Position numbers and translations under genes: made by a program
Shown: positions 11,414-23,650 of the stretch, piece after piece
Position numbering within the stretch: the stretch's first letter is position 1
How the letters are laid out: each line of letters begins with the position of its first letter
Notes under the pieces: generated by a model
Told to the model about the DNA's origin: nothing
The model's database searches: none
What the model saw: only the letters and a program-made list of their open reading frames with translations
NCBI GenBank assembly: GCA_037126765.1
Contig: JBBCBC010000007.1
Coordinates: 28,343,667 to 28,407,666, forward strand
Direction of reading: 5' to 3'
DNA: 64,000 bases
Origin: Stenogyne calaminthoides
Lineage: Eukaryota > Streptophyta > Magnoliopsida > Lamiales > Lamiaceae

Positions 11414-13283
11414 TATTGGGAGATGAATTTAATAAGATTTTGAGTAGATCCCAAAACCCCTGAGTATGACATGTTCAGGATAATCTTAATAGTATGAGTC
11501 AGGTTTCAGTATAGAATTGTTAAGGAAGATATATGCACAATGTATAGTCAGCATATATTAATCAAGTTTTGATACTGAAGACTCATGAAAACTCAGATGG
11601 TGGGAAAGGCATCAAGAACTAAAGACTCAGAAGATACTGAAGAACTAAATGCTCAGAAGATATCAAGATCCAAGACGAGAAGATATCAAGATCCAAGACT
11701 CGGAAGATATCAAGAATCAAGACTCGAAGATATCAAGATCTCAAGTCTCGGTTACAGAAGAACTCAGTAGTTACCGAAGACTCAGGATGACCTGAATGTT
11801 CAGAGGCACTGAAGAAATATCTATCTGAATACATACAAAACTGAAAGAATAGATATTGCCCAAAACATTCAAGTGCAGACAAAAGGAACTAAAACTAAGT
11901 GTTGTTTAAGGTTGTCTCATTCAGATTGACCTAAAAGAGCCGTTTTGTTTGTCTACATTCACTGAAGACAAGAACCAATCAGAGGAAGACAACACTGTAC
12001 TACACTGACACTGAAAGCGACAGGACACTGAATTTGTCAGTAGTACTATGTTCCAGACTGCAAAAACGTGGTGATTAGCTGCATTGGTTACTTGTTACCC
12101 AAACCATGCAAGGGAGTATTCTAACCCTAAAATAGCCGTTCATAAATAACCAGAAGAGAAAACTCTTGATGCTATCTCTTCCAACGGATAGTTTTTCAAA
12201 GAGTGACCTTTGGTAAAGTTGCCTATAAATACCAGTGACCTTCAACATTGAGAGGTTACGGGAAATTACAGCAACTCAAGAGCTCATTCGTATTCTTACA
12301 TATTGAAGCACTCAAAAATCGTAGAATTTTCCAAGTGTTTCACATTGAAGAGAGCTCATTGCACTAAGCCTAGATTTGATAGATATATTCAAAGCTTAGT
12401 AGAGATATCCTAGCCTTTGCATTTGTTCTTATTGTAAAGGATATCTCACCCTAGTTGGAAACCAACCCAAACCCAAACCATTTGATAAGGTAGTTTGAGT
12501 GTGTGTGATTTGTTGGTGAGTTAGAGTTGTAAAGAGTGAGTAAGCTGCAGGTTAGCCAGCCAGAAAACTCTAGAGAAGAAGTTAGTAAGCTACTTGTGGT
12601 AGTCTGAAAACTTGTGTGTGTGATTGAGTTAGTAAGCTGCAGTGAGTCAGCCAGAAAACTCAAGGTAGAAAAGTTAGTAAGCTACAGTGAGTTAGCCTGA
12701 AAGCTTTAGGAAGTGTGTTAAGGAATTTCTCTGAAGATCAGGGAGAGTGGACGTAGGAGCTTGAGTCTCTGAACCACTATAATTGCTGTGTTGTTTGCTT
12801 TTTGTACTGCATTATATCTGTTGCATAGTTTTTCACTGAAAGCATATTTACTGATATTCAGTTGGAACCAATCCACTGAACCTGCATCAAGTTGATCACT
12901 GCCTTAACCACTATTTTATTAAAGGAAGAAGATTTTCAGCAAAGTTAAAATGAGTGTAAACTTAGGGCCAACCATTCCGCACTCTTGACTAGCTAGAACA
13001 GATAGTTACCAAACTGAACTAACTCTACTGAGTATTCAGTAAGATAATTATCTGATCTAAGCTTTTCAGGATCTCTGATAAAACTCAGGATCAGTTGGGC
13101 TAGTCTGAAGCTTCTGAAAGCTACTTAGGATCACTGTCTCAGTAGACTTTGACTCAGGGCGATTTGTGCTTCTCAGGACATCCTGACCCATCTGATCTCA
13201 GTGAAGAAAAGTTTTAAAATTCATTGAACACGTGTATTCCTCCCCCATACACGTGTAAAGACTCGTTTGCACCGGGACCAACA
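11414..13283 (+). repeat. LTR-B (duplicated SIRE-III LTR)
   Basis: 1870 bp ending GGGACCAACA. It is nearly identical to LTR-C (15211-17096) and clearly different from LTR-A. The main difference from LTR-C is the minisatellite, about 11640-11770, where actgaag and ctgaag words of LTR-C appear as atcaag, ccaag and cgaag. TATA box at 12224-12230. Hairpin with two CACGTG cores at 13228-13256. A primer-binding site follows at 13286-13297. Confidence 0.9.
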
Positions 13284-13285
13284 AG

Positions 13286-13297
13286 TGGTATCAGAGC
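13286..13297 (+). promoter_or_regulatory. Primer-binding site of duplicated unit B
   Basis: TGGTATCAGAGC, two bases after LTR-B, identical to the sites of SIRE-II and SIRE-III. Confidence 0.88.
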
Positions 13298-13406
13298 AGT
13301 GGTTCATTTTGACAACTTGCTTTGGTAGCCATAGTCTATTTGCTGAAAGACTTTGGTGGTCTACTGAATAGATCTTTTGTTGATATCTTACAAGACTTAG
13401 ATCATC

Positions 13407-15210
13407 ATGCCTTCTAAGAAACTTCCTATGTTCTCTGTTGAGAGCTATAATCTATGGAGACTGAGAATGCAGGCTCATCTGTATTCTAAACATGAAAGAA
13501 TGTGGAGAGTGGTTTCTGAAGGACCATTCAAATATACTATTGTAAATCCCAGAATCACTGATACTGAGAGGAATGATCCCAGAGATGAATTTCCAAAACC
13601 TGATGACCAACTTACTCCTGACGAGAGAAAGTTAGTCAATTTGGACTACATTGCTAAAGATACACTATATAGCACTATTGATGATGGTGTTATGGGGACG
13701 ATCTCTCATTGTGAAACTGCCAAGGAAATTTGGGACACACTTGCTATTACGTGTCAAGGCACAATTCATATTAAAGAGAATAAACTTTCTGTTGCTATTG
13801 GAAAGTTTGATAGATTTGAAATAGAAGATGGTGAATCCATTGACAAACTGGAAGTCAGATTCACTAGCATTATGAATGATTTGAATGCTCTTGGGAAAAG
13901 ATACCCACAGAGAGAAGTGGCACTGAAAATTCTTAGAGGACAATCTAAGAAATGGGATATACATGTTGTGGTGATTGAAAACACCAAGAATATTAATTCC
14001 ATGCCATACCAACAAGTTTTCTCTGAACTGAAAGCTTATGAGTTTGTGATTGACAAGAAAACTAAGAAATCTGACAACAAAGATAATTCTTCATCTAGCA
14101 AGAATGTGTCTTTCAGAGCCAAAAAGAAATCCTGTAAAGCTAAAGAGTCTGAGAACTCACTTGCCAAAAATCAGGATAAGCAAGAGGATAAGCTAGTACT
14201 GATGGCAAGGAGGTTTGAAAGACTCAATAGCAGATATGGAAAATATAAAAAATATTACAGGAACCACAGGTACAAGAACAGGAATAACTCAGAGGCTGAG
14301 GACAGATCCAATGAGAAAAGGAAGGATCACAAAGCTGAAGGTTCCTCATCCAGAAAGAAGGACTCCAAGACCAATGAGGAAAGTGATCAGGATGATGATA
14401 CCAACAGATGCTACAATTGCTAGAAGAAATGTCATTTTCATTATGATTGTCCTGAGCTGAGTGCCAAAGAAAGAAAGGAGAGACAAGCCAAGAGAGACAA
14501 AAAATTCTTTCGCAAGAAGGCTATGATAGCTGAAGAAGAAGAACAATCTGAAGAAGGATCTAGTTCTTCAGATGAGATATTCTCAGATAGTGACAGTGAT
14601 GATGTCTGCCTTGTTGCTATGGAAGAGGTAAATTCTTCTATCTCTGTTGTTGCTCCTACACAAGCACCTGAGTTTTCAAGTTCAACTGTAATTAGTAACT
14701 TTGACCTGATGGATTCTTTTGAGAATCTTATGAAGGACAATTCTGTGTTACAAGAACTGCTCACAGAAACTCAAGAGCAGAATAAGGAACTGATTGCTAA
14801 AAATCTGAGATGGAATGACTCTAATACTGCTGAGATCACTTCTCAATTAATGGGAACTACTGATGAAATAGATGTTCTGAAAGTACAACTCTCAGAAAAA
14901 GAGAAGATGACAGAGATCCTGAATGGAAAATTAGAGAAATCTACTGAGGAGATTCAACTTATCAGAACTGAATTTAATGACCTCTTTGAGAAGCATGAAA
15001 CTCTAAAGAAAAGTGAGGATAGTGCGCAGAGAAAGTTAGCTCTATTGAATTCTGCATCTAAAGTAATATATGAAATTCAGAGTTATCAAAGACCTGCAAC
15101 TATAAAGGCTGGATTGTGATATAATCCAGGGGGATCCTCACAAGGTCTTCTGAATGCTACTTCTAGTAGCACCAAGACTGTCTTTGTTAAACCAGTGGCA
15201 TGTACTATTC
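13407..15210 (+). pseudogene. Chimeric gag-B between two LTRs
   Basis: It begins MPSKKLPMFSVESYN at 13407 and is open to 14423. There the zinc knuckle CYNC is followed by a TAG codon at 14420-14422, then KKCHFHYDC. Up to about 14448 it matches gag-C, including that TAG and the Gly-to-Cys change. From about 14500 it matches gag-A (KNLRWNDSNTAEI, SKVIYEIQ). The second part is open 14523-15119. The gene is cut at 15210 by LTR-C at exactly the point where gag-A is cut by LTR-B. No pol follows, so unit B is only an LTR-gag duplicate. Confidence 0.88.
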
Positions 15211-17096
15211 TATTGGGAGATGAATTTAATAAGATTTTGAGTAGATCCCAAAACCCCTGAGTATGACATGTTCAGGATAATCTTAATAGTATGAGTCAGG
15301 TTTCAGTATAGAATTGTTAAGGAAGATATATGCACAATGTATAGTCAGCATATATTAATCAAGTTTTGATACTGAAGACTCATGAAAACCTGAATGGTCA
15401 GAAGGTACTGAAGAACTAAAGACTCAGAAGATACTGAAGAACTAAATGCTCAGAAGATACTGAAGATCTGAAGACTCAGAAGATACTGAAGATCTGAAGA
15501 CTCAGAAGATACTGAAGAACTGAAGACTCAGAAGATACTGAAGATCTGAAGTCTCAGAAGTTACAGAAGAACTCAGTAGTTACCGAAGACTCAGGATGAC
15601 CTGAATGTTCAGAGGCACTGAAGAAATATCTATCTGAATACATACAAAACTGAAAGAATAGATATTGCCCAAAACATTCAAGTGCAGACAAAAGGAACTA
15701 AAACTAAGTGTTGTTTAAGGTTGTCTCATTCAGAGAGATTGACCTAAAAGAGCCGTTTTGTTTGTCTACATTCACTGAAGACAAGAACCAATCAGAGGAA
15801 GACAACACTGTACTACACTGACACTGAAAGCGACAGGACACTGAATTTGTCAGTAGTACTATGTTCCAGACTGCAAAAACGTGGTGATTAGCTGCATTGG
15901 TTACTTGTTACCCAAACCATGCAAGGGAGTATTCTAACCCTAAAATAGCCGTTCATAAATAACCAGAAGAGAAAACTCTTGATGCTATCTCTTCCAACGG
16001 ATAGTTTTTCAAAGAGTGACCTTTGGTAAAGTTGCCTATAAATACCAGTGACCTTCAACATTGAGAGGTTACGGGAAATTACAGCAACTCAAGCGCTCAT
16101 TCGTATTCTTACATATTGAAGCACTCAAAAATCCTAGAATTTTCCAAGTGTTTCACATTGAAGAGAGCTCATTGCACTAAGCCTAGATTTGATAGATATA
16201 TTCAAAGCTTAGTAGAGATATCCTAGCCTTTGCATTTGTTCTTATTGTAAAGGATATCTCACCCTAGTTGGAAACCAACCCAAACCCAAACCATTTGATA
16301 AGGTAGTTTGAGTGTGTGTGATTTGTTGGTGAGTTAGAGTTGTAAAGAGTGAGTAAGCTGCAGGTTAGCCAGCCAGAAAACTCTAGAGAAGAAGTTAGTA
16401 AGCTACTTGTGGTAGTCTGAAAACTTGTGTGTGTGATTGAGTTAGTAAGTGCAGGTGAGTGAGCCAAGAAAACTCAAGGTAGAAAAGTTAGTAAGCTACA
16501 GTGAGTTAGCCTGAAAGCTTTAGGAAGTGTGTTAAGGAATTTCTCTGAAGATCGGGAGAGTGGACGTAGGAGCTTGAGTCTCGAACCACTATAATTGCGC
16601 TGTGTTGTTTGCTTTTTGTACTGCATTATATCTGTTGCATAGTTTTTCACTGAAAGCATATTTACTGATATTCAGTTGGAACCAATCCACTGAACCTGCA
16701 TCAAGTTGATCACTGCCTTAACCACTATTTTATTAAAGGAAGAAGATTTTCAGCAAAGTTAAAATGAGTGTAAACTTAGGGCCAACCATTCGCACTCTTG
16801 ACTAGCTAGAACAGATAGTTACCAAACTGAACTAACTCTACTGAGTATTCAGTAAGATAATTATCTGATCTAAGCTTTTCAGGATCTCTGATAAAACTCA
16901 GGATCAGTTGGGCTAGTCTGAAGCTTCTGAAAGCTACTTAGGATCACTGTCTCAGTAGACTTTGACTCAGGGCGATTTGTGCTTCTCAGGACATCCTGAC
17001 CCATCTGATCTCAGTGAAGAAAAGTTTTAAAATTCATTGAACACGTGTATTCCTCCCCCATACACGTGTAAAGACTCGTTTGCACCGGGACCAACA
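15211..17096 (+). repeat. SIRE-III 5' LTR (LTR-C)
   Basis: 1886 bp, TATTGGGAGATG to GGGACCAACA. A minisatellite of 18-bp-type units (gaagactcagaagatact) runs about 15369-15560. TATA box near 16037. G-box hairpin at 17041-17069. It pairs with the clipped 3' LTR at 27351-28804 and is nearly identical to LTR-B. Confidence 0.9.
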
Positions 17097-17098
17097 AG

Positions 17099-17110
17099 TG
17101 GTATCAGAGC
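17099..17110 (+). promoter_or_regulatory. SIRE-III primer-binding site (tRNA-iMet)
   Basis: TGGTATCAGAGC two bases after LTR-C. Confidence 0.9.
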
Positions 17111-17219
17111 AGTGGTTCATTTTGACAACTTGCTTTGGTAGCCATAGTCTATTTGCTGAAAGACTTTGGTGGTCTACTGAATAGATCTTTTGTTGATATC
17201 TTACAAGACTTAGATCATC

Positions 17220-19624
17220 ATGCCTTCTAAGAAACTTCCTATGTTCTCTGTTGAGAGCTATAATCTATGGAGACTGAGAATGCAGGCTCATCTGTATTCT
17301 AAACATGAAAGAATGTGGAGAGTGGTTTCTGAAGGACCATTCAAATATACTATTGTAAATCCCGTAATCAACGATCATCGAGAGGAATGATCCCAGAGAT
17401 GAATTTCCAAAACCTGATGACCAACTTACTCCTGACGAGAGAAAGTTAGTCAATTTGGACTACATTGCTAAAGATACACTATATAGCACTATTGATGATG
17501 GTGTTATGGGGACGATCTCTCATTGTGAAACTGCCAAGGAAATTTGGGACACACTTGCTATTACGTGTCAAGGCACAATTCATATTAAAGAGAATAAACT
17601 TTCTGTTGCTATTGGAAAGTTTGATAGATTTGAAATAGAAGATGGTGAATCCATTGACAAACTGGAAGTCAGATTCACTAGCATTATGAATGATTTGAAT
17701 GCTCTTGGGAAAAGATACCCACAGAGAGAAGTGGCACTGAAAATTCTTAGAGGACAATCTAAGAAATGGGATATACATGTTGTGGTGATTGAAAACACCA
17801 AGAATATTAATTCCATGCCATACCAACAAGTTTTCTCTGAACTGAAAGCTTATGAGTTTGTGATTGACAAGAAAACTAAGAAATCTGACAACAAAGATAA
17901 TTCTTCATCTAGCAAGAATGTGTCTTTCAGAGCCAAAAAGAAATCCTGTAAAGCTAAAGAGTCTGAGAACTCACTTGCCAAAAATCAGGATAAGCAAGAG
18001 GATAAGCTAGTACTGATGGCAAGGAGGTTTGAAAGACTCAATAGCAGAATATGGAAAATATAAAAATATTACAGAACCATGTGTACAAGAAACAGAATAA
18101 CTCGGAGAGGTCGAGGACAGATCCAATGAGAAAAGGAAGGATCACAAAGTTGAAGGTTCCTCATCCAGAAAGAAGGACTCCAAGACCAATGAGGAAAGTG
18201 ATCAGGATGATGATACCAACAGATGCTACAATTGCTAGAAGAAATGTCATTTTCATTATGATTGTCCTGAGCTGAGTGCCAAAGAAAGAAAGGAGAGACA
18301 AGCCAAGAGAGACAGGAAGATCTCTAGCAAGAAGGCTATGATTGCTGAAGAAGAAGAACAATCTGAAGAAGGTTCCGACTCTTGGATGAGATATTCTCAG
18401 ATAGTGACAATGATGATGTCTTCCTTGTTTTAATGGAGGAGGTAAACTCTTCTATCTCTGTTGTTGCTCCTACACAAGCACCTGAGTTTTCAAGTTCAAA
18501 TCAGAAAAGAGAACTTTGACCTGATGGATTCTTTTGAGAATCTTATGAAGGACTATTTTGTGTTACAAGAACTGCTCACAGAAACTCAAGAGCAGAATAA
18601 GAAACTGATTGCTGAGAATCTGGAGTGGAAAGACTCAAAAAATGCTGAAATCACTTCTCAATTAATGGGAACTACTGATGAACTAGATGTTTTGAAAGTA
18701 CAACTCTCAGAAAAAGAGAAAGTGATAGAGATCCTGAATGGAAAATTAGAGAAATCCTTCGAGGAAATTCAAATTTTATCGTAATCGAAGTTCAATGACC
18801 TCTTTGAGAAGCATGAAACTCTAAAGAAAAGTGAGGATAGTGCGCAGAGAAAGTTAGCTCTATTGAATCCTGCATCTAAAGTAATAGATGAAATTCAGAG
18901 TTATCAAAGACCTACAACTATAAAGGCTGGATTGTGATATAATCCAGGGGGAACCTCACAAGGTCTTCTGAATGCTGCCTCTAGTAGCACTAAGACTGTG
19001 TTTGTTAAACCAGTGGCTTGTATAAATCTTCTTACTGAAGAACAACCCAGGGTTTTGGACAAGGGTAAAGGACCTATGGTTTCAGAAAAACAGAAGGTTC
19101 AGGGAAGAAAGTCCAAACCTCAGGAAAAGGCTAGAAAACCTGAACACTTAGTAAGAAATTTTCATGCCAGTACTTCAAAGCCTCAGGCTAAGAATACCAA
19201 CCTGAAGAGATCTGCACTGAACCATCAAAGGAATTTTCAGAAGAGAAACACTCAGCAGAGATATTCTCAACTGAAAAGGCCAAGTCCTCAGATTACTGAA
19301 AGACTACAATTTCAGTACAGGGAACCTAAACCCCATTTTCTTAAGGGTAAAAGGTTCCTGAACCCAAGTCAGCAGAGACAGAGACCAGCTGCACCAAAGC
19401 CAAGGCATTGGAACAAAAGGCCTGAACCCAAGAAGAACTCTAAGGCTCATGTTCATGCTAAGGCTAACACTCATACACAGGGTACTGCCAAGGCACCTAG
19501 GGTGGTGAATGTGTATGTAGATGTTTATGGGAGACAAATCAGTCACTCTAAAGTAATTAGAGTTATCAGGCAGATTTGGGTTCCAAAAGGTACAACTAAC
19601 CTGGTAGGACCCTACACCAAATAG
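17220..19624 (+). pseudogene. SIRE-III gag (gag-C)
   Basis: ATG 17220 gives MPSKKLPMFSVESYN as in gag-B. A frameshift near 17365 precedes the open stretch 17455-18063. Further shifts lie near 18050, 18380 and 18780. The zinc knuckle region (about 18225-18267) carries the same TAG after CYNC as gag-B. The basic C-terminal part (18998-19624) is open, rich in Lys, Arg, Gln and Pro, and ends YTK then TAG at 19622-19624. A second in-frame stop, TGA, follows at 19637-19639, and the pol frame continues in the same register. The same pair of stops is kept in SIRE-IV. Confidence 0.87.
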
Positions 19625-19639
19625 GTACCTAAGAACTGA

Positions 19640-22600
19640 TCTGTTTTACAGGTAAAGGAAAAGGGCAGTGAGCTGAATGAAGACAACATAGCCCTGATGA
19701 GTGAAAATGAAGTGGCTCCTGCTACATGGTATCTGGATAGTGGATGCTCAAGACATATGACAGGATATAAGCAATTACTCACTGACTATGTTGAGCAGAA
19801 AGGCCCTCAGATTACTTTTGGAGACAATTCCAAAGGACAGACTGAAGGATATGGAACTCTTGAAGTGGATTCTGTTCATATCCATGATGTTTCTTATGTT
19901 TCTGGTTTAAAGCATAATTTGCTTTCTATCAGTCAATTTTGTGACAAAGGATTCAGTGTTGAATTATCAAAGAACTTGTGTTATGTGAAAGATAATGCTT
20001 CACAACTAATATTACTGACTGGTACTAGAAACGAAAATATGTATCTTGCTGATTGGAGACTATCTCCTAACGATACATGTTTGGTTGCAAAAAGTTCCAC
20101 TGATACCAGTTGGCTGTGGCATAAAAGGCTGAATCACTTAAACTTTAAAACCATGAACAAACTTGCATGATTAGCACTTGTGAGGGGGTTACCAAATGAA
20201 GTGTTCAGTAAGGATCATGTATGTGATGCTTGTCAGAAAGGGAAACAAATCAGAGCATCATTTAAAAGAAAAGTAGAAGTGTCTACTGAGAGGATACTTC
20301 AACTGTTACATATGGATCTATTTGGTCCAGTAACACCTGTAAGCACTAATGGCAGGAAATACAAACTTGTAGTAGTTGATGACTACTCTAGATACAGATG
20401 GGTCATATTCTTACTCAGTAAGAAAGAGACTCAGACAAAACTGCCAGAACTACTGAAAAGACTCAGTACTGAAAAGAATCTGAATGTGGTCAAAATCAGA
20501 TCAGATAAAGACACTTAATTTATCAACCATATTATATCTGATTATTGTGCAGCAAATGGAATAGCTCATGAAAGATCAGCTGCAAGGACCCCACAACAAA
20601 ATGGTGTTGCTGAAAGAAGAAATAGGACTCTGAAAGAAGCTGCAAGAACAATGATTGCTGAAGTTGATATTCCTAAGAGATTTTGGGCTGAAGCTATCAA
20701 CATTGCATGCTACTCTCAGAAAAGATCTATGTTGACAAAGAATCAAGGAAAAACACCTTATGAGCTGTGGAATGAAAGGAAGCCTCTTGTTTCTTTCTTT
20801 CGTGTGTTTGGTTGCAAGTGTTTCATACACAATAATGGTAAAGATCAGTTGAAAACTTTTGATAGCAAAGCTGATGAAGGGATATTCTTAGGATATTCTG
20901 AAGTCAGTAAAGCCTTCAGAGTTTACAACTGTAGGACTCTTATTGTGGAAGAAACACCTCATGTTGTTTTTGATGAATCTACTTATGTTAAGAAGAAACA
21001 GGAACATGACTCAGGAGAACTGACCAAGAGAATCACCAGACTAAGCCTGAAGAAGAATACTGAAACATCCTCTGAACCTGAAAAGAAGAAGTCAATCACT
21101 TTCTATGAATGTAGTGAATCAGACTCAGACAAAGAAGCTCAGGATGGAAATATTCAGGATGGTGAGACTCAGGATGGAAATTCTTCACTAAAAGAAAGCC
21201 AACACACTGAAGCTGACCCATCTGAACATACACTAGTTCAGACTCAGGTATGTAATGCCGATGAAGATGTGGTCACAACTGAGGCAAACTCTGAATCTAT
21301 CAACCAAGGGGGAACAAATGTCAATGACAATGTTCTAAATGGAATTTCCCCTGAGGAAGATGATTCACTCTCTCATTTTCCTGTGTTCCCTGAATTTGAT
21401 GAATTACCTGAACCTAATATTTCTGATGTTGAGGATACTACTGAAGGGGGAACATCCAGGAGAAGATGGTTGGATAGTCATCCTACAAGTCAGATTGTGG
21501 GTGATCTATCAGAAGGAGTTAAAATAAGAAGGTTCAATGGAGAAAGTGCCTTGTTCTGCTGCTTCCTATCTGAAAAAGAACCTACTGAGATTGAAGAAGC
21601 TCTTCAAGATTCATTCTGGATTACAAGAAATGAAGTTTGGGGAGTTGGTGGACGAATTCTAAGAGGCACAATGTGATTACTAAGTGGGTGTTCAAGAACA
21701 AGAGAGATGAGAACAACAACATTGTGAGAAACAAGGCAAGGCTAGTCGCACAAGGTTATTCCCAAGAAGAAGGCTTGGATTATGATGAAACCTTTGCACC
21801 TGTTGCAAGACTAGAAGCCATCAAATTGTTTCTTGCATATGCTGCTCACATGAAATTCACAGTCTATCAAATGGATGTGAAAAATGCATTTCTGAATGGT
21901 GTGCTTAAGGAAGAGGTTTATGTGGAACAACCTCCAGGATTTTATCAGAATGACCAAGTTTACAGGCTCAGGAAAGCCTTGTATGGTCTTAAGCAAGCAC
22001 CCAGAGCATGGTATGATACTCTTTCTCATTTTCTTACTGACCATGGCTTTATCAAAGGAACAGTTGATAGAACTTGTTCAGGATAGAAGATGGGAAAGAT
22101 ATCCTACTAGTTCAGATATATGTGGATGACATCATATTTGGATCTCCAAACCATCAGATGTGTGAGAAGTTCTCAGCTCTGATGAAAGGAAAGTTTGAGA
22201 TGTCTATGATGGGGGAAATGAATTTCTTTCTTGGACTTCAGTGAAACAAACTAAGGAAGAAATCTTCATCAATCAAGAAAAGTACACCAGAGATCTGATT
22301 GCTAAGTATGGTGTTCAAAATTGCAATACAGTTAGAATTCCCATGAATACTAACTACAAGATGGATCTTGATCCTGAAGGCAAGTCAGTAAATCATACTG
22401 ATTATAGAGGGATCATTGGATCACTGCTATATCTCACAGCAAGCAGGCCTGATATTACATTTGCTGTTGGGATATGTGCAAGATACCAAGCTAATCCTAA
22501 GGCTAGTCACATGGAGGCTGCTAAAAAGATTATGAAACATCTTAAGGGCACTGTGAATAGAGGATTATGGTATCCAGCTGATGATAACCTTGAATTAACA

Positions 22601-23064
22601 GGTTATTCAGATGCTGATTATGGTGGATGTAGAATTGACAGGAAATCAACTACAGGAACTTGTCAATTTCTTGGAAGTAAACTGATATCATGGTTTTCAA
22701 AGAAACATACCTCAGTAGCAACCAGTACTACTGAAGCTGAATACATGGCTGCAGGAAGCTGTTGTGCACAGATTCTTTGGCTCAGATAACAATTGAGGGA
22801 TTATAAGATTATAGCCAATGAAGTACCCATATTTTGTGACAACAATAGTACAATTGCTATTGCTCAAAATTCGGTATTGCACACCAGATGTAAGCATGTT
22901 GATATCAGACATCACTTTATCAGAGATCATTTGAAAAGAAGGATATCAGGATGGAGAAAATTCACACTGATAAACAGAGAGCTGACATCTTGACTAAACC
23001 TTTGGCTGAATCAAGATTTCAGGAACTATCAGTTGAATTAGGTATGTTGGATCCAGGTGAATAA
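19640..23064 (+). pseudogene. SIRE-III pol: protease, integrase, RT, RNase H
   Basis: Copia domain order. Protease: WYLDSGCSRHM with an intact DSG near 19735. Integrase: LWHKRLNHLN and CDACQKG of the HHCC zinc-binding part (20115-20240), HMDLFGP (20310), RSDKDT (20500) and QQNGVAERRNRT (20600), giving the D, D and E positions. Stops at 20168 (TGA) and 20516 (TAA) are single-codon changes in an otherwise constant frame. A deletion near 21627 removes about 40 bp present in SIRE-IV and shifts the frame before RT. RT has WVFKNKRDENN, DYDETFAPVAR, QMDVKNAFLNG, YGLKQAPRAW and a YVDD at about 22120. RNase H has YSDADYGG, TTEAEYMA and FCDNNS. The reading frame ends at TAA 23062-23064 after GMLDPGE. 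Confidence 0.9.
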
Positions 23065-23650
23065 GGCAAATTTAAAAAATTGAAGGTTTTCAGATGCATG
23101 AAGTTTATCAGGTTCTACTGAAAAACTCAGGATAAAATAAACAGTACTGAACACCGAGTCTTGGGAAACTCAGTAATCCTGAAGTTCAGTACTCAGTTTT
23201 ATACTGGCATTTTATCAAGGTCAAAACTCAGTAAGACTGATGGTTAAAATTAGTTCGAAGTAGTTATTGACTCATGCACCACATTTATTGTCTAACTGAA
23301 ACCCAGAAATCATTGGCAATAAATGATAAAACACTCGAAGAAATAAATGGGCGGGACGTTTGAAATTCTCGAGGAAAAGTCAACAGTCTACAGAATCACT
23401 TTTCATTAGTCACCAATAAGGATAAATTGGCGGCCAGTACTTGCAAAATCGCCCTTTCAAATACCCGTTTTTAGCCTATTTTGATCTTGACCGTCAAATT
23501 TCTTGATCCACGTGATTTTTTTCGAAAATCAAGGTATATACCCATTACAAAGAATTCATTCAAACCATTTCAAAAACCTCCATCTTCTCAAAAATCTTCG
23601 TTTACACAAAATTCTTCACTTTCCAAAAATCCTTCACAAAATTCACCAAA
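23065..23650 (+). other. Spacer between pol and ORF3 of SIRE-III
   Basis: 586 bp without a conserved reading frame. Comparable spacers lie at 28984-29614 and 40439-41055. It ends in an A/C-rich run just before the ORF3 start (caccaaaatgac). It might hold a promoter, splice acceptor or internal initiation site for ORF3. I see no clear signal. Confidence 0.6.

Noticed and set aside
15369..15560. Regular short repeats resembling a CRISPR array
   Set aside because: Units of about 18 bp follow each other without unique spacers, vary in sequence, and lie in the U3 of a plant LTR; this is a minisatellite.
19622..19653. Short intron between gag and pol (gtacct ... ttttacag)
   Set aside because: Only about 30 nt, well below the minimum size of plant introns. 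The acceptor-like end is mentioned only as a possible partner for a distant donor.
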